Below, piece after piece: positions 28,306-37,256 of a stretch of DNA of 64,000 nt. The stretch covers positions 1-64,000 of the forward strand of contig JAKFFE010000041.1 of assembly GCA_036675345.1 (NCBI GenBank). The letters run 5' to 3'. Position numbers and translations under genes: made by a program. How positions within the stretch are numbered: position 1 is the stretch's first letter; each line of letters starts with the position of its first letter. The DNA is from JALYOC01 sp036675345. Its GTDB lineage: Bacteria; Myxococcota; Myxococcia; Myxococcales; Myxococcaceae. The notes under the pieces are model-generated. The model did no database searches. It was not told the DNA's origin and worked only from the letters and a program-made list of their open reading frames with translations.

Positions 28306-30159
28306 CTACCGGGCCATCAGCTGGGTGACCGCCGGCGCGGCCGCCTGGAACGGCCACAGCAGGGGCACCCCCACCGCCAGCAGCACCAGCAGGGCCAGGG
28401 TCAGCGGGGTCCCCAGCCGGAAGAAGTCGGTGAACCGGTAGTGGCCCGGGCCGTAGACCAGCACGCAGGAGGGTTCCAGGGGGGTGATGAAGGAACAGGA
28501 GGCGGCCAGGCAGATGCCGATCGCGAAGCTGCGCGGTTCGATCCCCAGCTGCTGCGCTACCGCGATTCCAATCGGCAGCACCACCAGCCCGGCGGCCTGG
28601 TTGCTCATCGGGGCGGAGAGCACGATGGTCAGCAGCATCAGCGCCACCAGCACCCCGCGGGGCCCGGCGTACTCCGAGAGCGGGGTGATCAGCGTCCCCA
28701 GGTAGCGCCCGGCGCCGCTCTTCTCCATCGCCACGCCCAGGGCCAGCATCGAGCCGATCAGCAACACCACCTTCCAGTCCACCCGGAACGCGATCCGCGA
28801 GTCCACGCACCCGGTGGCGATCATCAGCAGCATCCCGGTGATCCCCACCAGCGACAGCGGCACCAGCTCCAGCGACCCCACCACCAGCACCGTGGTGAAG
28901 ATCACGCTGGCCATCACCGCCTTGGCGTACCGGGGTGGGGCGTAGTCCACGTCGCCGATCACGGTCACCATGCTGGCCTCGGACAGCTCGGAGATCCGGT
29001 CCCGGGGACCGCGCAGCAACAGCACGTCTCCCACCGCCAGGGAGACGGTGGACAGCGAGTTCTCGCCCCAGATCCGCCCCAGCAGCTGCAGCTTGGTCAC
29101 CCGCTGGATCGCCGGCCGGCGGTGCAGCGCCAGCACCACCAGCCCGAAGCGCTCGGCGAACAGGGTCTCCCGGAGCGACCGGCCCACCAGGTTGGAACCC
29201 TGGGAGACCTGGGCCTCGAACAGCATCAGGTCCTTGGCGGCGGCGTCCTCGGTGTGGCGCAGGTCTGGCCGCAGCTCGATCCCCCGCAGGTCCTTGACCC
29301 GCATGATGTCGTCCCGGCTGCCCTCCACCAGCAGCACCTCGTCACCCTCCATCACGTAGCCGGGCTTGGCGGGCAGCGACTTGCCGTCCCGCAGCAGTCC
29401 CAGCACCCGGATCCCCAGGCCCTTGGTGATCTCCGCCAGCTCCCGGCCGGTGTAGCGCGAGTCGGAGGGGAGCACCGCCTCGGTGATGTACTCGCGATAC
29501 ATGTAGTCCGCGCCGGCGTTGGCCCCCTCCCGCACCGGAAGCAACCGCGGGCCCAGCAGCAGGATCACCAGGAAGCCGACGATCGCCACCGGGATCCCCA
29601 TCGGGGTCAGCTCGGCAATCCCGATCGGCCCCAGCCCCATCTGGGTCATCGCCTCGCTCATCACCAGGTTGGTGGAGGTGCCGTAGAGGAAGATGGTGCC
29701 CCCCAGCATCGAGGCGTAGGCCAGTGGCATCAGCACCTTGCTCTTGGGGACCTTCGCCCGGTTGGCCGCCCCCACCGCCACCGGGAGGAAGGCGGCGGTG
29801 GTCACCGTGTTGGAGACCAGCGAGGAGAAGGCCGCCACCAGCAGCATCATCGCCGCCACGAACGCCTGATGGCCGTAGCGGCCGAAGAACGCCAACCACT
29901 GGCCGATCAGCTGCACCACCCCGGTGCTGGCCAGGCCCTGGGTCATCGCCAGCAGGGCGAAGATGAAGATCACCGTGTCGTTGGAGAACCCGGCGAACGC
30001 CTCCTTGGCCTCCAGCACCCCGGTCAGCGCCAGCACGCAGACGATGGTCAACGCGCTGACCTCCAGCGGGATCCGCTCGAAGGAGAAGAGCACGATGGCC
30101 AGCACGACCACTGCCAGCACTATGGCGATCGACATCGTCATGGGGAGGGGAATGCGCAT
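28306..30159 (-). CDS. SLC13-type anion transporter with TrkA-C domains
   Basis: The 617-residue protein has membrane helices at both ends (residues 1-190 and about 400-617) flanking two TrkA-C (RCK_C) domains. The latter show MEGDEVLLVEGSRDDI and LAVGDVLLLRGPRDRI. The repeated signatures SNTVTTAAFLPVAV and SAPMSNQAAGLVVLPIG are those of the sodium:dicarboxylate/sulfate (DASS) family. It probably imports an anion with sodium, gated by a bound ligand on the TrkA-C domains. The ATG at 30159 is chosen over ATGs at 30141 and 30135. It is divergent from pckG. Confidence 0.9.
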   Translation of the reverse strand: MRIPLPMTMSIAIVLAVVVLAIVLFSFERIPLEVSALTIVCVLALTGVLEAKEAFAGFSNDTVIFIFALLAMTQGLASTGVVQLIGQWLAFFGRYGHQAFVAAMMLLVAAFSSLVSNTVTTAAFLPVAVGAANRAKVPKSKVLMPLAYASMLGGTIFLYGTSTNLVMSEAMTQMGLGPIGIAELTPMGIPVAIVGFLVILLLGPRLLPVREGANAGADYMYREYITEAVLPSDSRYTGRELAEITKGLGIRVLGLLRDGKSLPAKPGYVMEGDEVLLVEGSRDDIMRVKDLRGIELRPDLRHTEDAAAKDLMLFEAQVSQGSNLVGRSLRETLFAERFGLVVLALHRRPAIQRVTKLQLLGRIWGENSLSTVSLAVGDVLLLRGPRDRISELSEASMVTVIGDVDYAPPRYAKAVMASVIFTTVLVVGSLELVPLSLVGITGMLLMIATGCVDSRIAFRVDWKVVLLIGSMLALGVAMEKSGAGRYLGTLITPLSEYAGPRGVLVALMLLTIVLSAPMSNQAAGLVVLPIGIAVAQQLGIEPRSFAIGICLAASCSFITPLEPSCVLVYGPGHYRFTDFFRLGTPLTLALLVLLAVGVPLLWPFQAAAPAVTQLMAR

Positions 30160-30375
30160 GCTGCGCCAGTCCGCTCCCGATGCCGCACTGCGGCGTGAGC
30201 CGTGTATCGCCTTTCGCACTCCCGCTCGCTGATGGGCGGGATTAGTCGTGTGACAGGCGACGTTTCGAGGCCCTTGTAGATCGCGCCTCGGAGGTGCAAT
30301 CCGAAGGATTCCGTAGAAGTGTGTTTGAGAGCCCTGGACCCTTCTCCGGGAGAGACTCCGCTGATGAGGATTTCG

Positions 30376-32154
30376 ATGCCTGCCAAACAGAATGCGATGA
30401 CGGCCAATCCGCACCTCACCCAGTGGGTGGAGGAGATGGCCCGGTTGTGCCGCCCGGACCAGATCGTGTGGTGTGACGGGTCGGAGGAGGAGAAGCAGCG
30501 CCTCACCGAGCAGGCGGTGAAGGAGGGGATCCTGCAGCCCCTCAACCCCGAGAAGATGCCGGGCTGCTACCTGCACCGCTCCAACCCCAACGACGTGGCG
30601 CGGGTCGAACACCTCACGGTGATCTGCACCCCGGAGAAGGAGGAGGCCGGCCCCACCAACAACTGGCTGGCCCCCCAGGACGCCTACGCCAAGATGACCC
30701 CCTGGTTCGAGGGGAGCATGAAGGGGCGCACGATGTACGTGATCCCCTACTGCATGGGCCCGCTGAACTCGCCGCTCTCCAAGATCGGGATCGAGCTCAC
30801 CGACAGCATCTACGTGGTGCTGAACATGCGGATCATGACCCGCATGGGCAAAGCGGTGCTGGAGATGCTGGGCGGGTCCAACGACTTCAACCGCGGCCTG
30901 CACTGCACCGGGGACATCAACCCCGAGCGCCGGATGATCGCCCACTTCCCCCAGGACAACGCGATCTGGTCCTTCGGGTCGGGCTACGGCGGCAACGTGC
31001 TGCTGGGCAAGAAGTGCCTGGCGCTGCGGATCGGCAGCTACCTGGGCCGGGAGCAGGGCTGGCTGGCCGAGCACATGCTGATCCTGGGCGTGGAGAGCCC
31101 GGAGGGTCAGATGACCTACGTGGCGGCGGCGTTCCCCTCGGCCTGCGGCAAGACCAACTTCGCGATGATGATCCCCCCCAAGCGGTTCAACGGGTGGAAG
31201 ATCTGGACCGTGGGCGACGACATCGCCTGGATGCGGGTGGGTGAGGACGGGCGGCTGTACGCGATCAACCCCGAGGCCGGTTACTTCGGCGTCGCCCCCG
31301 GCACCAACTTCAGCTCCAACCCCAACGCGATGAAGACCATCGCCAAGGACACCCTGTTCACCAACGTGGCGGTGACCAAGGACAACACCGTGTGGTGGGA
31401 GGGGATGGACGGCGAGACCCCGGACGAGCTCACCGACTGGCAGGGGCGGCCCTGGAAGAAGGGTTCGGCGGAGAAGGCGGCGCACCCCAACGCGCGCTTC
31501 ACCGCGCCGATGCGGAACAACCCCGCGCTCTCCCCCCACGTGGACAACCCGGCCGGAGTGCCGATCTCGGCGATCATCTTCGGCGGCCGGCGCAGCACCA
31601 CCGTCCCGCTGGTGATGCAGGCCTTCAACTGGGGCCACGGGACCTTCCTGGGCGCCACCATGGGCTCGGAGACCACCGCGGCGGCCACCGGCAAGGTGGG
31701 CGTGGTGCGCCGGGACCCGATGGCGATGCTGCCCTTCTGTGGCTACAACATGGGCGACTACTTCAGCCACTGGCTGAAGATGCAGCACCGGATCCACTTC
31801 CCGCCCAAGATCTTCATGGTGAACTGGTTCCGGAAGGACAAGGACGGCAAGTTCCTCTGGCCGGGCTACGGGGAGAACATGCGGGTCCTCAAGTGGGTGG
31901 TGGACCGGGCCCACGGACGGGTGGGCGGCCAGGAGACGATCCTGGGCTGGGTGCCCAAGGCCGGGGACATGGACATGTCCGGGCTGGAGATGCCCCCCGA
32001 GCGCGTGGATGAGGCCACCGCCATCCACTACGACGAGTGGAAGGAAGAGCTGACCTCGCTGGGGGACTTCTTCGCCACCTTCGGCAAGCACCTGCCGGAG
32101 AACCTGGACCTGCAGCGCAAGCTGCTGCTGAACCGGATCGCGATGGCGCCGTAG
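30376..32154 (+). CDS. pckG: Phosphoenolpyruvate carboxykinase (GTP)
   Basis: The 592-residue enzyme converts oxaloacetate and GTP to phosphoenolpyruvate, CO2 and GDP, for gluconeogenesis. Visible landmarks are HRSNPNDVARVEHLT, SGYGGNVLLGKK, the catalytic P-loop FPSACGKTN with Cys257, VGDDIAW with metal ligands, PEAGYFGVAPGTN and GHGTFLGATMGSE. These are typical of the GTP type and not of the ATP type. ATG 30376 has GAGG eight bases upstream and gives the family's usual start; ATG 30364 is possible. A terminator hairpin follows. The 216-base gap upstream is shared with the divergent SLC13 gene. Confidence 0.97.
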   Translation: MPAKQNAMTANPHLTQWVEEMARLCRPDQIVWCDGSEEEKQRLTEQAVKEGILQPLNPEKMPGCYLHRSNPNDVARVEHLTVICTPEKEEAGPTNNWLAPQDAYAKMTPWFEGSMKGRTMYVIPYCMGPLNSPLSKIGIELTDSIYVVLNMRIMTRMGKAVLEMLGGSNDFNRGLHCTGDINPERRMIAHFPQDNAIWSFGSGYGGNVLLGKKCLALRIGSYLGREQGWLAEHMLILGVESPEGQMTYVAAAFPSACGKTNFAMMIPPKRFNGWKIWTVGDDIAWMRVGEDGRLYAINPEAGYFGVAPGTNFSSNPNAMKTIAKDTLFTNVAVTKDNTVWWEGMDGETPDELTDWQGRPWKKGSAEKAAHPNARFTAPMRNNPALSPHVDNPAGVPISAIIFGGRRSTTVPLVMQAFNWGHGTFLGATMGSETTAAATGKVGVVRRDPMAMLPFCGYNMGDYFSHWLKMQHRIHFPPKIFMVNWFRKDKDGKFLWPGYGENMRVLKWVVDRAHGRVGGQETILGWVPKAGDMDMSGLEMPPERVDEATAIHYDEWKEELTSLGDFFATFGKHLPENLDLQRKLLLNRIAMAP

Positions 32155-32181
32155 TCCTTCCCGCTTCGTCGCAGACACCCG

Positions 32182-32220
32182 GCGCCGGTGGGTCCCAGGA
32201 CCTGCCGGCGCTTCTGTTTT
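32182..32220 (+). terminator. Rho-independent terminator after pckG
   Basis: GCGCCGG (32182-32188) pairs with CCGGCGC (32205-32211). Inside it, GGTCC pairs with GGACC after a small TG/TG mismatch. The stem is followed at once by TTCTGTTTT, a T-tract in otherwise GC-rich DNA. It lies 28 bases after the pckG stop. Confidence 0.85.
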
Positions 32221-32254
32221 CGCCCCCCTGGGGAATGGGGCTAGGGTGGACGGA

Positions 32255-33088
32255 ATGCGACCCGCTGCGTTGGCCCTGGGACTGCTGATGTGCCCGCTTG
32301 TCGCGCTGTCCGCCTCCAAGGCGGAGCAGAGGCAGGCGGCGGCGTTGGTGAAGAAGGCCGGCGGCCTCTACGAGGCGGGCCAGTACCTGGACGCGGCGCA
32401 GACCCTGGAGAAGGCCCAGGCGCTCGATCCCCACCCTCGCATCCTCTACAACATCGCCCGGGCCTACGATCAGGCCGGGGAGCTGAAGCAGGCGCTGGAG
32501 CACTATCAGCGCTACATCGGCAGCACCGGCGGCACCGACCCCACCCTGCTCAAGCGGTCCTCGCTGGCGGTGGACCGGCTGCGGGGCCTGGTGGCCCAGC
32601 AGGAGGAGACCCGGCTCAAGGCCCAGGCCGAGCAGCAGCGGCTGGAGGAGGAGGCCAAAGCCTCCCAGGCACGCGCCGAGGCGGAGACCTTGGCCAAGCA
32701 GGCAGCGGAGCAGTCCGCGGAGCGGGGCCGTCGGGAGCGGCTGCTGGCGGCGCAGCAGGGCCATGACCGCAGCCAGCTGGCCGCCTGGGTGACCGCCGGG
32801 GTGGGAGTGGCCGCGCTGGGCACCGGGGGCTTCTTCGGCTTCCAGGCCTACCAGACCGGCCTGGCCGAGAGCGGCCCGTTCCGCCAGGCGGAGGTGGTGG
32901 AGGGGCCGACCGGCAAGCAGCACTACGCCGACCAGGCCAAGAACCAGGCGCTGATCGCGGACATCGCCTACGGGGTGGGCCTGGTGGCCGCCGTCTCCTC
33001 GGTGCTGTTGTGGCCCAAGAGCCCCCGACCGCAGGTGGCCCACTTCATGGTCGGCCCCACCGGCGCGATGGTGGAGGTGAAGTTCTGA
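32255..33088 (+). CDS. TPR and coiled-coil membrane protein
   Basis: The 277-residue protein begins with a signal peptide (LALGLLMCPLVALSAS). It then has tetratricopeptide-like helices (AGGLYEAGQYLDAAQTLEKA, then ILYNIARAYDQAGE) over about residues 22-95, and an Ala/Glu/Gln-rich coiled coil at about 110-165. Two hydrophobic segments with Gly-rich turns come near the C-terminus. It is probably a periplasmic scaffold anchored in a membrane. It overlaps the next gene by one base (TGATG), so it is coupled to the ligand-binding lipoprotein. Function otherwise unknown. Confidence 0.8.
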   Translation: MRPAALALGLLMCPLVALSASKAEQRQAAALVKKAGGLYEAGQYLDAAQTLEKAQALDPHPRILYNIARAYDQAGELKQALEHYQRYIGSTGGTDPTLLKRSSLAVDRLRGLVAQQEETRLKAQAEQQRLEEEAKASQARAEAETLAKQAAEQSAERGRRERLLAAQQGHDRSQLAAWVTAGVGVAALGTGGFFGFQAYQTGLAESGPFRQAEVVEGPTGKQHYADQAKNQALIADIAYGVGLVAAVSSVLLWPKSPRPQVAHFMVGPTGAMVEVKF

Positions 33089-34524
33089 TGCGCACCCGAA
33101 TTGGAATGCTGGTGGCGGTGGGGATCAGCGCGCTGTTGCTGTCCCGCTGCTCGTTGATCGTCGGTGACCTCCAGGAGTGCGAGCTGCCGTCGGATTGCCC
33201 CCAGGACCGGACCTGCTCGCAGGGGTTCTGCATCCGCGTTCCGGTGGGCTGCCGCGGGAACCCGGATGCGGGGGTGCTGGCGGTGTACGGAGACACCCAG
33301 GGGGCCAACCCGATCCGGCTCGGCGCGGTGCTCTCCCTGACCGATACGGGCGGAAATCCCTCGGACATCGATCTGCAGGAGCTCAACGCCCTGGTGCTGG
33401 CGCTGGAGCAGATCAACACCCGCGGGGTGGGCAACGGCCGGAGCTTCGCGCTGCATGTCTGCGACTACGCCTCCAACGCGGAGACCCACGTCCCGGAGAT
33501 CACCCGCTACCTGACCGACCGGGTGGGAGTGCCGGCGGTGATCGTGGCCAACTCCAGCGGGGTGCTGGAGGCGGCGAAGGAGACCCAGACCCGGGACGTG
33601 CTGCTGATCTCCCCCAACGCCACCAGCAACGAGATCACCGCGCTGAACAACCCGGACGGCGGGGTGCGGCTGGTGTGGCGCACCGCGCCCTCCGACGCCA
33701 TCCAGGGCGAGGTGATCACCGATCTGCTCCTGGGGCAGAGCAGCTTCGACGCCGGGGTGGCCGGCGCCGGCAAGGTGGGGATCGCCTACGTCAACGACGC
33801 CTACGGGCAGGGGCTCAAGGACAACATCCTCGGGGGCCTGCTGGGCCAGCGGGAGGTCCAGGCGGCGCAGTTCGAGCGCGAGGGCGACGTGGCCGGGGCG
33901 GTGAGCCAGCTGAACACCTTCGACCCGGACCTCACGGTGCTGATCGGCTTCCCCGGGGATGCGCAGCGGCTGATCACCCTGGCCGCCAGCTCCACCAACC
34001 TCTCCCGGGCCGCACCCCACCAGTGGTTCTTCACCGACGCGGTGAAGGACCCGGCGCTGGATGAAGGGATCACCCCTCCCACCGAGATCGAGGGCAACTA
34101 CGGCACCGCGCCCGCCAAGGGCGCCGGGCCGGCCTACTTCTCATTCCGCAGCGACTTCCTCTCCCGCTTTGGGGTGGACGCGAACACCTACGCCTTCGTC
34201 GAGCACGACTACGACCTGATGTACGTGCTGGCCCTGGCGACCGCCCACGCGGTGGGCCCCAATGGCCAGGGACCGCTCACCGGGACCACCCTCTCCGCCG
34301 GACTGGCCCGCCTCTCCGATCCGGGCAGCACCTCCTTCCAGGTAGGTGTCTCCACCTTCACCAACGCGCGCACCGCGCTGGAGGGAGGGGCGATGATCAA
34401 CCTGGAGGGCGCCAGCGGCAGTCTGCAGTTCGATCCCGCCCGGGGCGAGGCGCCCTCACCGATCGAGCTGTGGCAGTTCCGAGGAGGGGTGATCGAACGG
34501 GCCGCGGTGCTCGAACCGCAGTAG
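33088..34524 (+). CDS. ANF-receptor/LivJ-type ligand-binding lipoprotein
   Basis: The 478-residue protein has a lipoprotein-like start (ISALLLSRC, Cys21). A short Cys-rich stretch follows, with C-x(4)-DC and TCSQGFC, of a kind often seen in myxobacterial surface proteins. The rest is a periplasmic-binding type I domain: IRLGAVLSLT, GVPAVIVANSSGVLEAA, VGIAYVNDAYGQGL and VLIGFPGDAQRLI. No permease or ATPase of the branched-chain amino acid type is near, so it may sense rather than import. It is coupled to the TPR protein upstream. Confidence 0.82.
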   Translation: MRTRIGMLVAVGISALLLSRCSLIVGDLQECELPSDCPQDRTCSQGFCIRVPVGCRGNPDAGVLAVYGDTQGANPIRLGAVLSLTDTGGNPSDIDLQELNALVLALEQINTRGVGNGRSFALHVCDYASNAETHVPEITRYLTDRVGVPAVIVANSSGVLEAAKETQTRDVLLISPNATSNEITALNNPDGGVRLVWRTAPSDAIQGEVITDLLLGQSSFDAGVAGAGKVGIAYVNDAYGQGLKDNILGGLLGQREVQAAQFEREGDVAGAVSQLNTFDPDLTVLIGFPGDAQRLITLAASSTNLSRAAPHQWFFTDAVKDPALDEGITPPTEIEGNYGTAPAKGAGPAYFSFRSDFLSRFGVDANTYAFVEHDYDLMYVLALATAHAVGPNGQGPLTGTTLSAGLARLSDPGSTSFQVGVSTFTNARTALEGGAMINLEGASGSLQFDPARGEAPSPIELWQFRGGVIERAAVLEPQ

Positions 34525-34558
34525 CCGGGCAGTCACCCGGCCGCGGCGTGCGACCATC

Positions 34559-34651
34559 TGCGGCCTGATGCTTCGACCGCGGCCTGCTCCTTCGACCGCG
34601 GCCTGCTCCTTCGACCGCAGCCTGCACTACCGACCGCGGCCTGCCCTCGAC
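34559..34651. repeat. Five-copy 19-bp tandem repeat
   Basis: Four 19-base units and a 17-base end unit run from 34559 to 34651. Units 2 and 3 (34578-34596 and 34597-34615) are identical, CGCGGCCTGCTCCTTCGAC; units 1 and 4 differ by a few bases. Most junctions form CCGCGG. The array fills the gap between two convergent genes, ending two bases before the PilZ stop codon. Confidence 0.85.
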
Positions 34652-34652
34652 T

Positions 34653-35120
34653 TCAGCGCGTCTCGAGCCGGGTCTCCCCGGCGGAGATCGCGCGTTCGAT
34701 CACCTCGCCCAGGCCTTCCACCTGGGAGGCGTCGTTGAAGCGCAGGTGGTGGGCGATCCGCCGGCCCCGCCGCTCGCGGCGGAGGACCTGCGCCAGCGGG
34801 TGCCACTTCTTGCTGCCGTCGGCCAGCTCGATGGTCATCTCCAGCTCCGACTCCTCGATCCGCGAGTCCAGCAGCAGGAGCGCGCCACCGCCGGAGAGGT
34901 CCCCGGCCACGCGCTTCCAGGAGCCGTCGCGGAGGATGTGGACCGAGGTGGGGATCCGCCGGCTGCGGCGCTTGGAGGGCACGCCCTCCGGAGGGGGCCG
35001 CTCCACGTCGGAGACGTAGCCCAGCCGCACGCCCATCGAGGACGGGATGCTGGTCTCCTTCTTTCCCTTCAGATTGCGGCGATTCTTGAGCCCGCCTGAG
35101 CCCCGAAAGACGTTATCCAT
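34653..35120 (-). CDS. PilZ-domain protein
   Basis: The 155-residue protein has a basic start and a PilZ-type domain from about residue 50. It has KRRSRRIPTSVHIL (the RxxxR c-di-GMP binding arginines) and AGDLSGGGALLLLD (the D/NxSxxG partner motif). It should bind cyclic di-GMP, perhaps controlling motility or surface polymers. The start has a strong AGGAGGAG ribosome site. The N-terminal 45 residues are not part of the domain and are not recognised. Confidence 0.83.
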   Translation of the reverse strand: MDNVFRGSGGLKNRRNLKGKKETSIPSSMGVRLGYVSDVERPPPEGVPSKRRSRRIPTSVHILRDGSWKRVAGDLSGGGALLLLDSRIEESELEMTIELADGSKKWHPLAQVLRRERRGRRIAHHLRFNDASQVEGLGEVIERAISAGETRLETR

Positions 35121-35227
35121 GTCACTCCTCCTGCGTCGGATCGAGAGCAGGCGTCAGCTGGGACGGTGAAGTCAATGGGAGGTCGCATCCGGACCCACCC
35201 GTCCGCCGACCAGGCAGGCTCCCGGGT

Positions 35228-36403
35228 TCAGCGTCGGTCCAGCGCCCGCGCCAACCGGGCCACCCCTTCGGTGAAGACCGCCGGCGGGGGAAGCAGCGAG
35301 AGCACCAGGTGGGACGGCCCCAGGTCGAAGAAGTGGCCCGGCTGCACCACCACCCCCTCCTCCAGCAGCGACAGCGCCACCTCCAGGTCCTCCCAGTGGC
35401 GCGGCAGCCGAAGCACCGCCGCCCACCCGCCTGCGGAGGGGAGCACGTCCCAGCAGGCCCCGGGGAGGCGCGCCTGCTCCAGCCGGGCCCGGTTCTCTGC
35501 CAGCCGGACCCGCAGCCGCTGCTGGATGGGTTCCAACCGCTCCAGCAACGGGGCGACGGCGTGCTGGGAAGGACCGGAGACCGACAGATAGGTGTCGGCG
35601 ATCACCTCCAGCCGCTGCCGGGCCTGGGCGGCCAGCGCCGGCGGGCCTCCCCACCACAGCCAGCCGACCTTCAGCTGCGGCAACGCGGCGACCTTGGAGA
35701 GGCCGGACAGCGCGAAGGTCAACGCCGGCCAGGCGCCCCCGGCCAGGGATGTCACCCGGTCCGGGTCCTCCCCCACCGCATAATCGGAGAACACCTCGTC
35801 GGAGATGACCGCCACCTGGTGTCGCGCGCACAGCGCCATCAACCAGTCCAGCTCGCCGGGGCGGACGAAGTGGCCGGTGGGGTGGCCCGGGTTGACCAGC
35901 AGCACCGCGCGGACCCGCAGCGCTGCGTCCTCCAGGGCGACCTGCACTCGCTGGCGGGGAAGGGACCAGCCGTCCGCCCAGTCCAGGGGGAGGGACACCG
36001 CCCGGACCTCCTCCAGCCCGGCCAGATACTCCAGCAGCGGGTACCCAGGAGTGAAGCAGAGCACCGCCTCCCCCGGATCGCAGAGCAGCTTGAACAAGAA
36101 GGCGTAGCTCTCGCTGGTGCTGGCGGTCAGCAGCAGGGCCTCTGGGTCCACCCTCCGTCCCCGGCGCAGGGCGTGGGCGGCCACCGCCTCCCGCGCCGCG
36201 GTCAGCCCCAGCGGATGGGGCCGGTGGGGGGCGCGCGCGGCGGCGGCCAGGACCTCGGAGAGCTGCTCCGGTTCCCAGCCCAGGCCGCAGCGGGTGGGGT
36301 CGGTCACCGAGAGATCCAGCAGCGGGGCGCCGCTTAGCGCCTCCAGCCGCCGGGAGTAGGCGTTGGACTGCAGGTCCCACGCGGTGCGACGGGAGAAGGG
36401 CAC
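35228..36403 (-). CDS. PLP-dependent class I/II aminotransferase
   Basis: The 391-residue enzyme has the fold type I signatures: TASTSESYAFLFKLLCDPGE, CFTPGYPLLEYL, NPGHPTG, ISDEVFSDY with the cofactor Asp, SGLSKVAALPQLKVGW with the Schiff-base Lys, and a C-terminal Arg region. It transfers an amino group from an unknown amino acid. The GTG at 36403 is used because homologous proteins start with a short FSxRTxWDL-like segment; upstream reading is not conserved in style. It follows a small zinc-binding protein gene by 29 bases. Confidence 0.88.
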   Translation of the reverse strand: MPFSRRTAWDLQSNAYSRRLEALSGAPLLDLSVTDPTRCGLGWEPEQLSEVLAAAARAPHRPHPLGLTAAREAVAAHALRRGRRVDPEALLLTASTSESYAFLFKLLCDPGEAVLCFTPGYPLLEYLAGLEEVRAVSLPLDWADGWSLPRQRVQVALEDAALRVRAVLLVNPGHPTGHFVRPGELDWLMALCARHQVAVISDEVFSDYAVGEDPDRVTSLAGGAWPALTFALSGLSKVAALPQLKVGWLWWGGPPALAAQARQRLEVIADTYLSVSGPSQHAVAPLLERLEPIQQRLRVRLAENRARLEQARLPGACWDVLPSAGGWAAVLRLPRHWEDLEVALSLLEEGVVVQPGHFFDLGPSHLVLSLLPPPAVFTEGVARLARALDRR

Positions 36404-36432
36404 GCGCGTGGGTCCCGCGGGTTCTTCGAAGA

Positions 36433-36723
36433 CTACGAGGACGCCAGCTGCTTGCGGCGCTCGGCCTGGTAGTGGCGCGAGCACAGGCCCTTGGCCCGGG
36501 CGGCGCTGGTGCAGCCCTCCGCGGCGCAGCGGCTCTCGCCGGAGGAGGCCGCGGTCTGGAGGTTCTTCGGCGGCCGGCCACGCCCGCGGACCTGCGCGGG
36601 GGCCGCGATCAGGTTCCCGGTCCCACCCAGCCCGGCGTTGATTCCCCGCGCCACCCCGCGGCCCAGCGCCTCACCCAGCGCCTCCGCGAACCCGAACATC
36701 CCTGCACCGAAGACATCGCTCAT
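36433..36723 (-). CDS. Small protein with AT-hook and zinc-binding tail
   Basis: The 96 residues have a Gly/Ala-rich start, an AT-hook-like motif GRGRPPK (residues 47-53) and a Cys/His cluster CAAEGCTSAARAKGLCSRHY that fits a small zinc site (C-x4-C, then C-x2-H). It could bind AT-rich DNA or act as a minor nucleoid protein; I do not recognise a named family. AGGTGA just before the ATG supports the start. The 144 bases between this gene and the next upstream one hold no gene I can support. Confidence 0.68.
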   Translation of the reverse strand: MSDVFGAGMFGFAEALGEALGRGVARGINAGLGGTGNLIAAPAQVRGRGRPPKNLQTAASSGESRCAAEGCTSAARAKGLCSRHYQAERRKQLASS

Positions 36724-36867
36724 GTGTCACCTGATATGCGCTGCAAACATCGCGCAAGTTACGTGTATCGGGACAGATGGCGAAAGCCCGGGCGTTCGTC
36801 AAGGCGCGCGGGGTCGCGGTCGCACCGGAGTGCGTAAAAGTCGCGCGCGACTGGACTGCCCGCGGTC

Positions 36868-37143
36868 CTAGAGACCGGTTTGCAGCATCGACTCCACCAC
36901 CCGGCGGATCAGCTCGCGGCGGATCTCCTTGCGGCAGTGTTCGACCGCCGGCTGGGGAGGCCGGGGGAGGTGGGCCGGGCGCGCGCGTGCGGCGGTCCGG
37001 ACCACCATCTCCACCTTGGACTGCTCGATCTGGAAGGGGCGTCCATCCTGTCGAAGGAAGTACGCGATCCCGCGCGCGTCGAGGAGCTTGTGGAAGTAAC
37101 GCCGCGCATCGCTGATCAGCGTGAGATCAATGATTTCCGCCAT
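36868..37143 (-). CDS. Hypothetical 91-residue protein
   Basis: From ATG 37143 the protein reads MAEIIDLTLISDARRYFHKL, then IAYFLRQDGRPFQIEQSKVE, and ends in a basic helical region. The mix of acidic start and basic end is compatible with a small soluble protein, but I see no known domain. A TTG at 37182 would extend it by 13 residues. It has no clear ribosome site. Coding potential rests on sensible composition and an open frame, so it is less certain than its neighbours. Confidence 0.45.
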   Translation of the reverse strand: MAEIIDLTLISDARRYFHKLLDARGIAYFLRQDGRPFQIEQSKVEMVVRTAARARPAHLPRPPQPAVEHCRKEIRRELIRRVVESMLQTGL

Positions 37144-37256
37144 GCGCGCGAGGTTGTCGCGCGGATCATCCGAGGCGTCCAATTCGCGGCCGGTTCTTCA
37201 GGAAAGTTGCGACGGGGGCCCGCGCGTGGATCAGTGACCGGCCCGTACCCAGGCGT

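Noticed and set aside
30298..30310. AATCC-GAA-GGATT dyad upstream of pckG
   Set aside because: A perfect but very short palindrome; chance is likely and no regulator is suggested.
28306..32319. Minus-strand frame of 1337 codons
   Set aside because: The part beyond 30159 is antisense of pckG; the transporter starts at 30159.
36777..37115. Plus-strand frame starting MAKARAFVKARG
   Set aside because: The first 30 codons look sensible, but the rest is antisense of the 36868-37143 gene and low in complexity.
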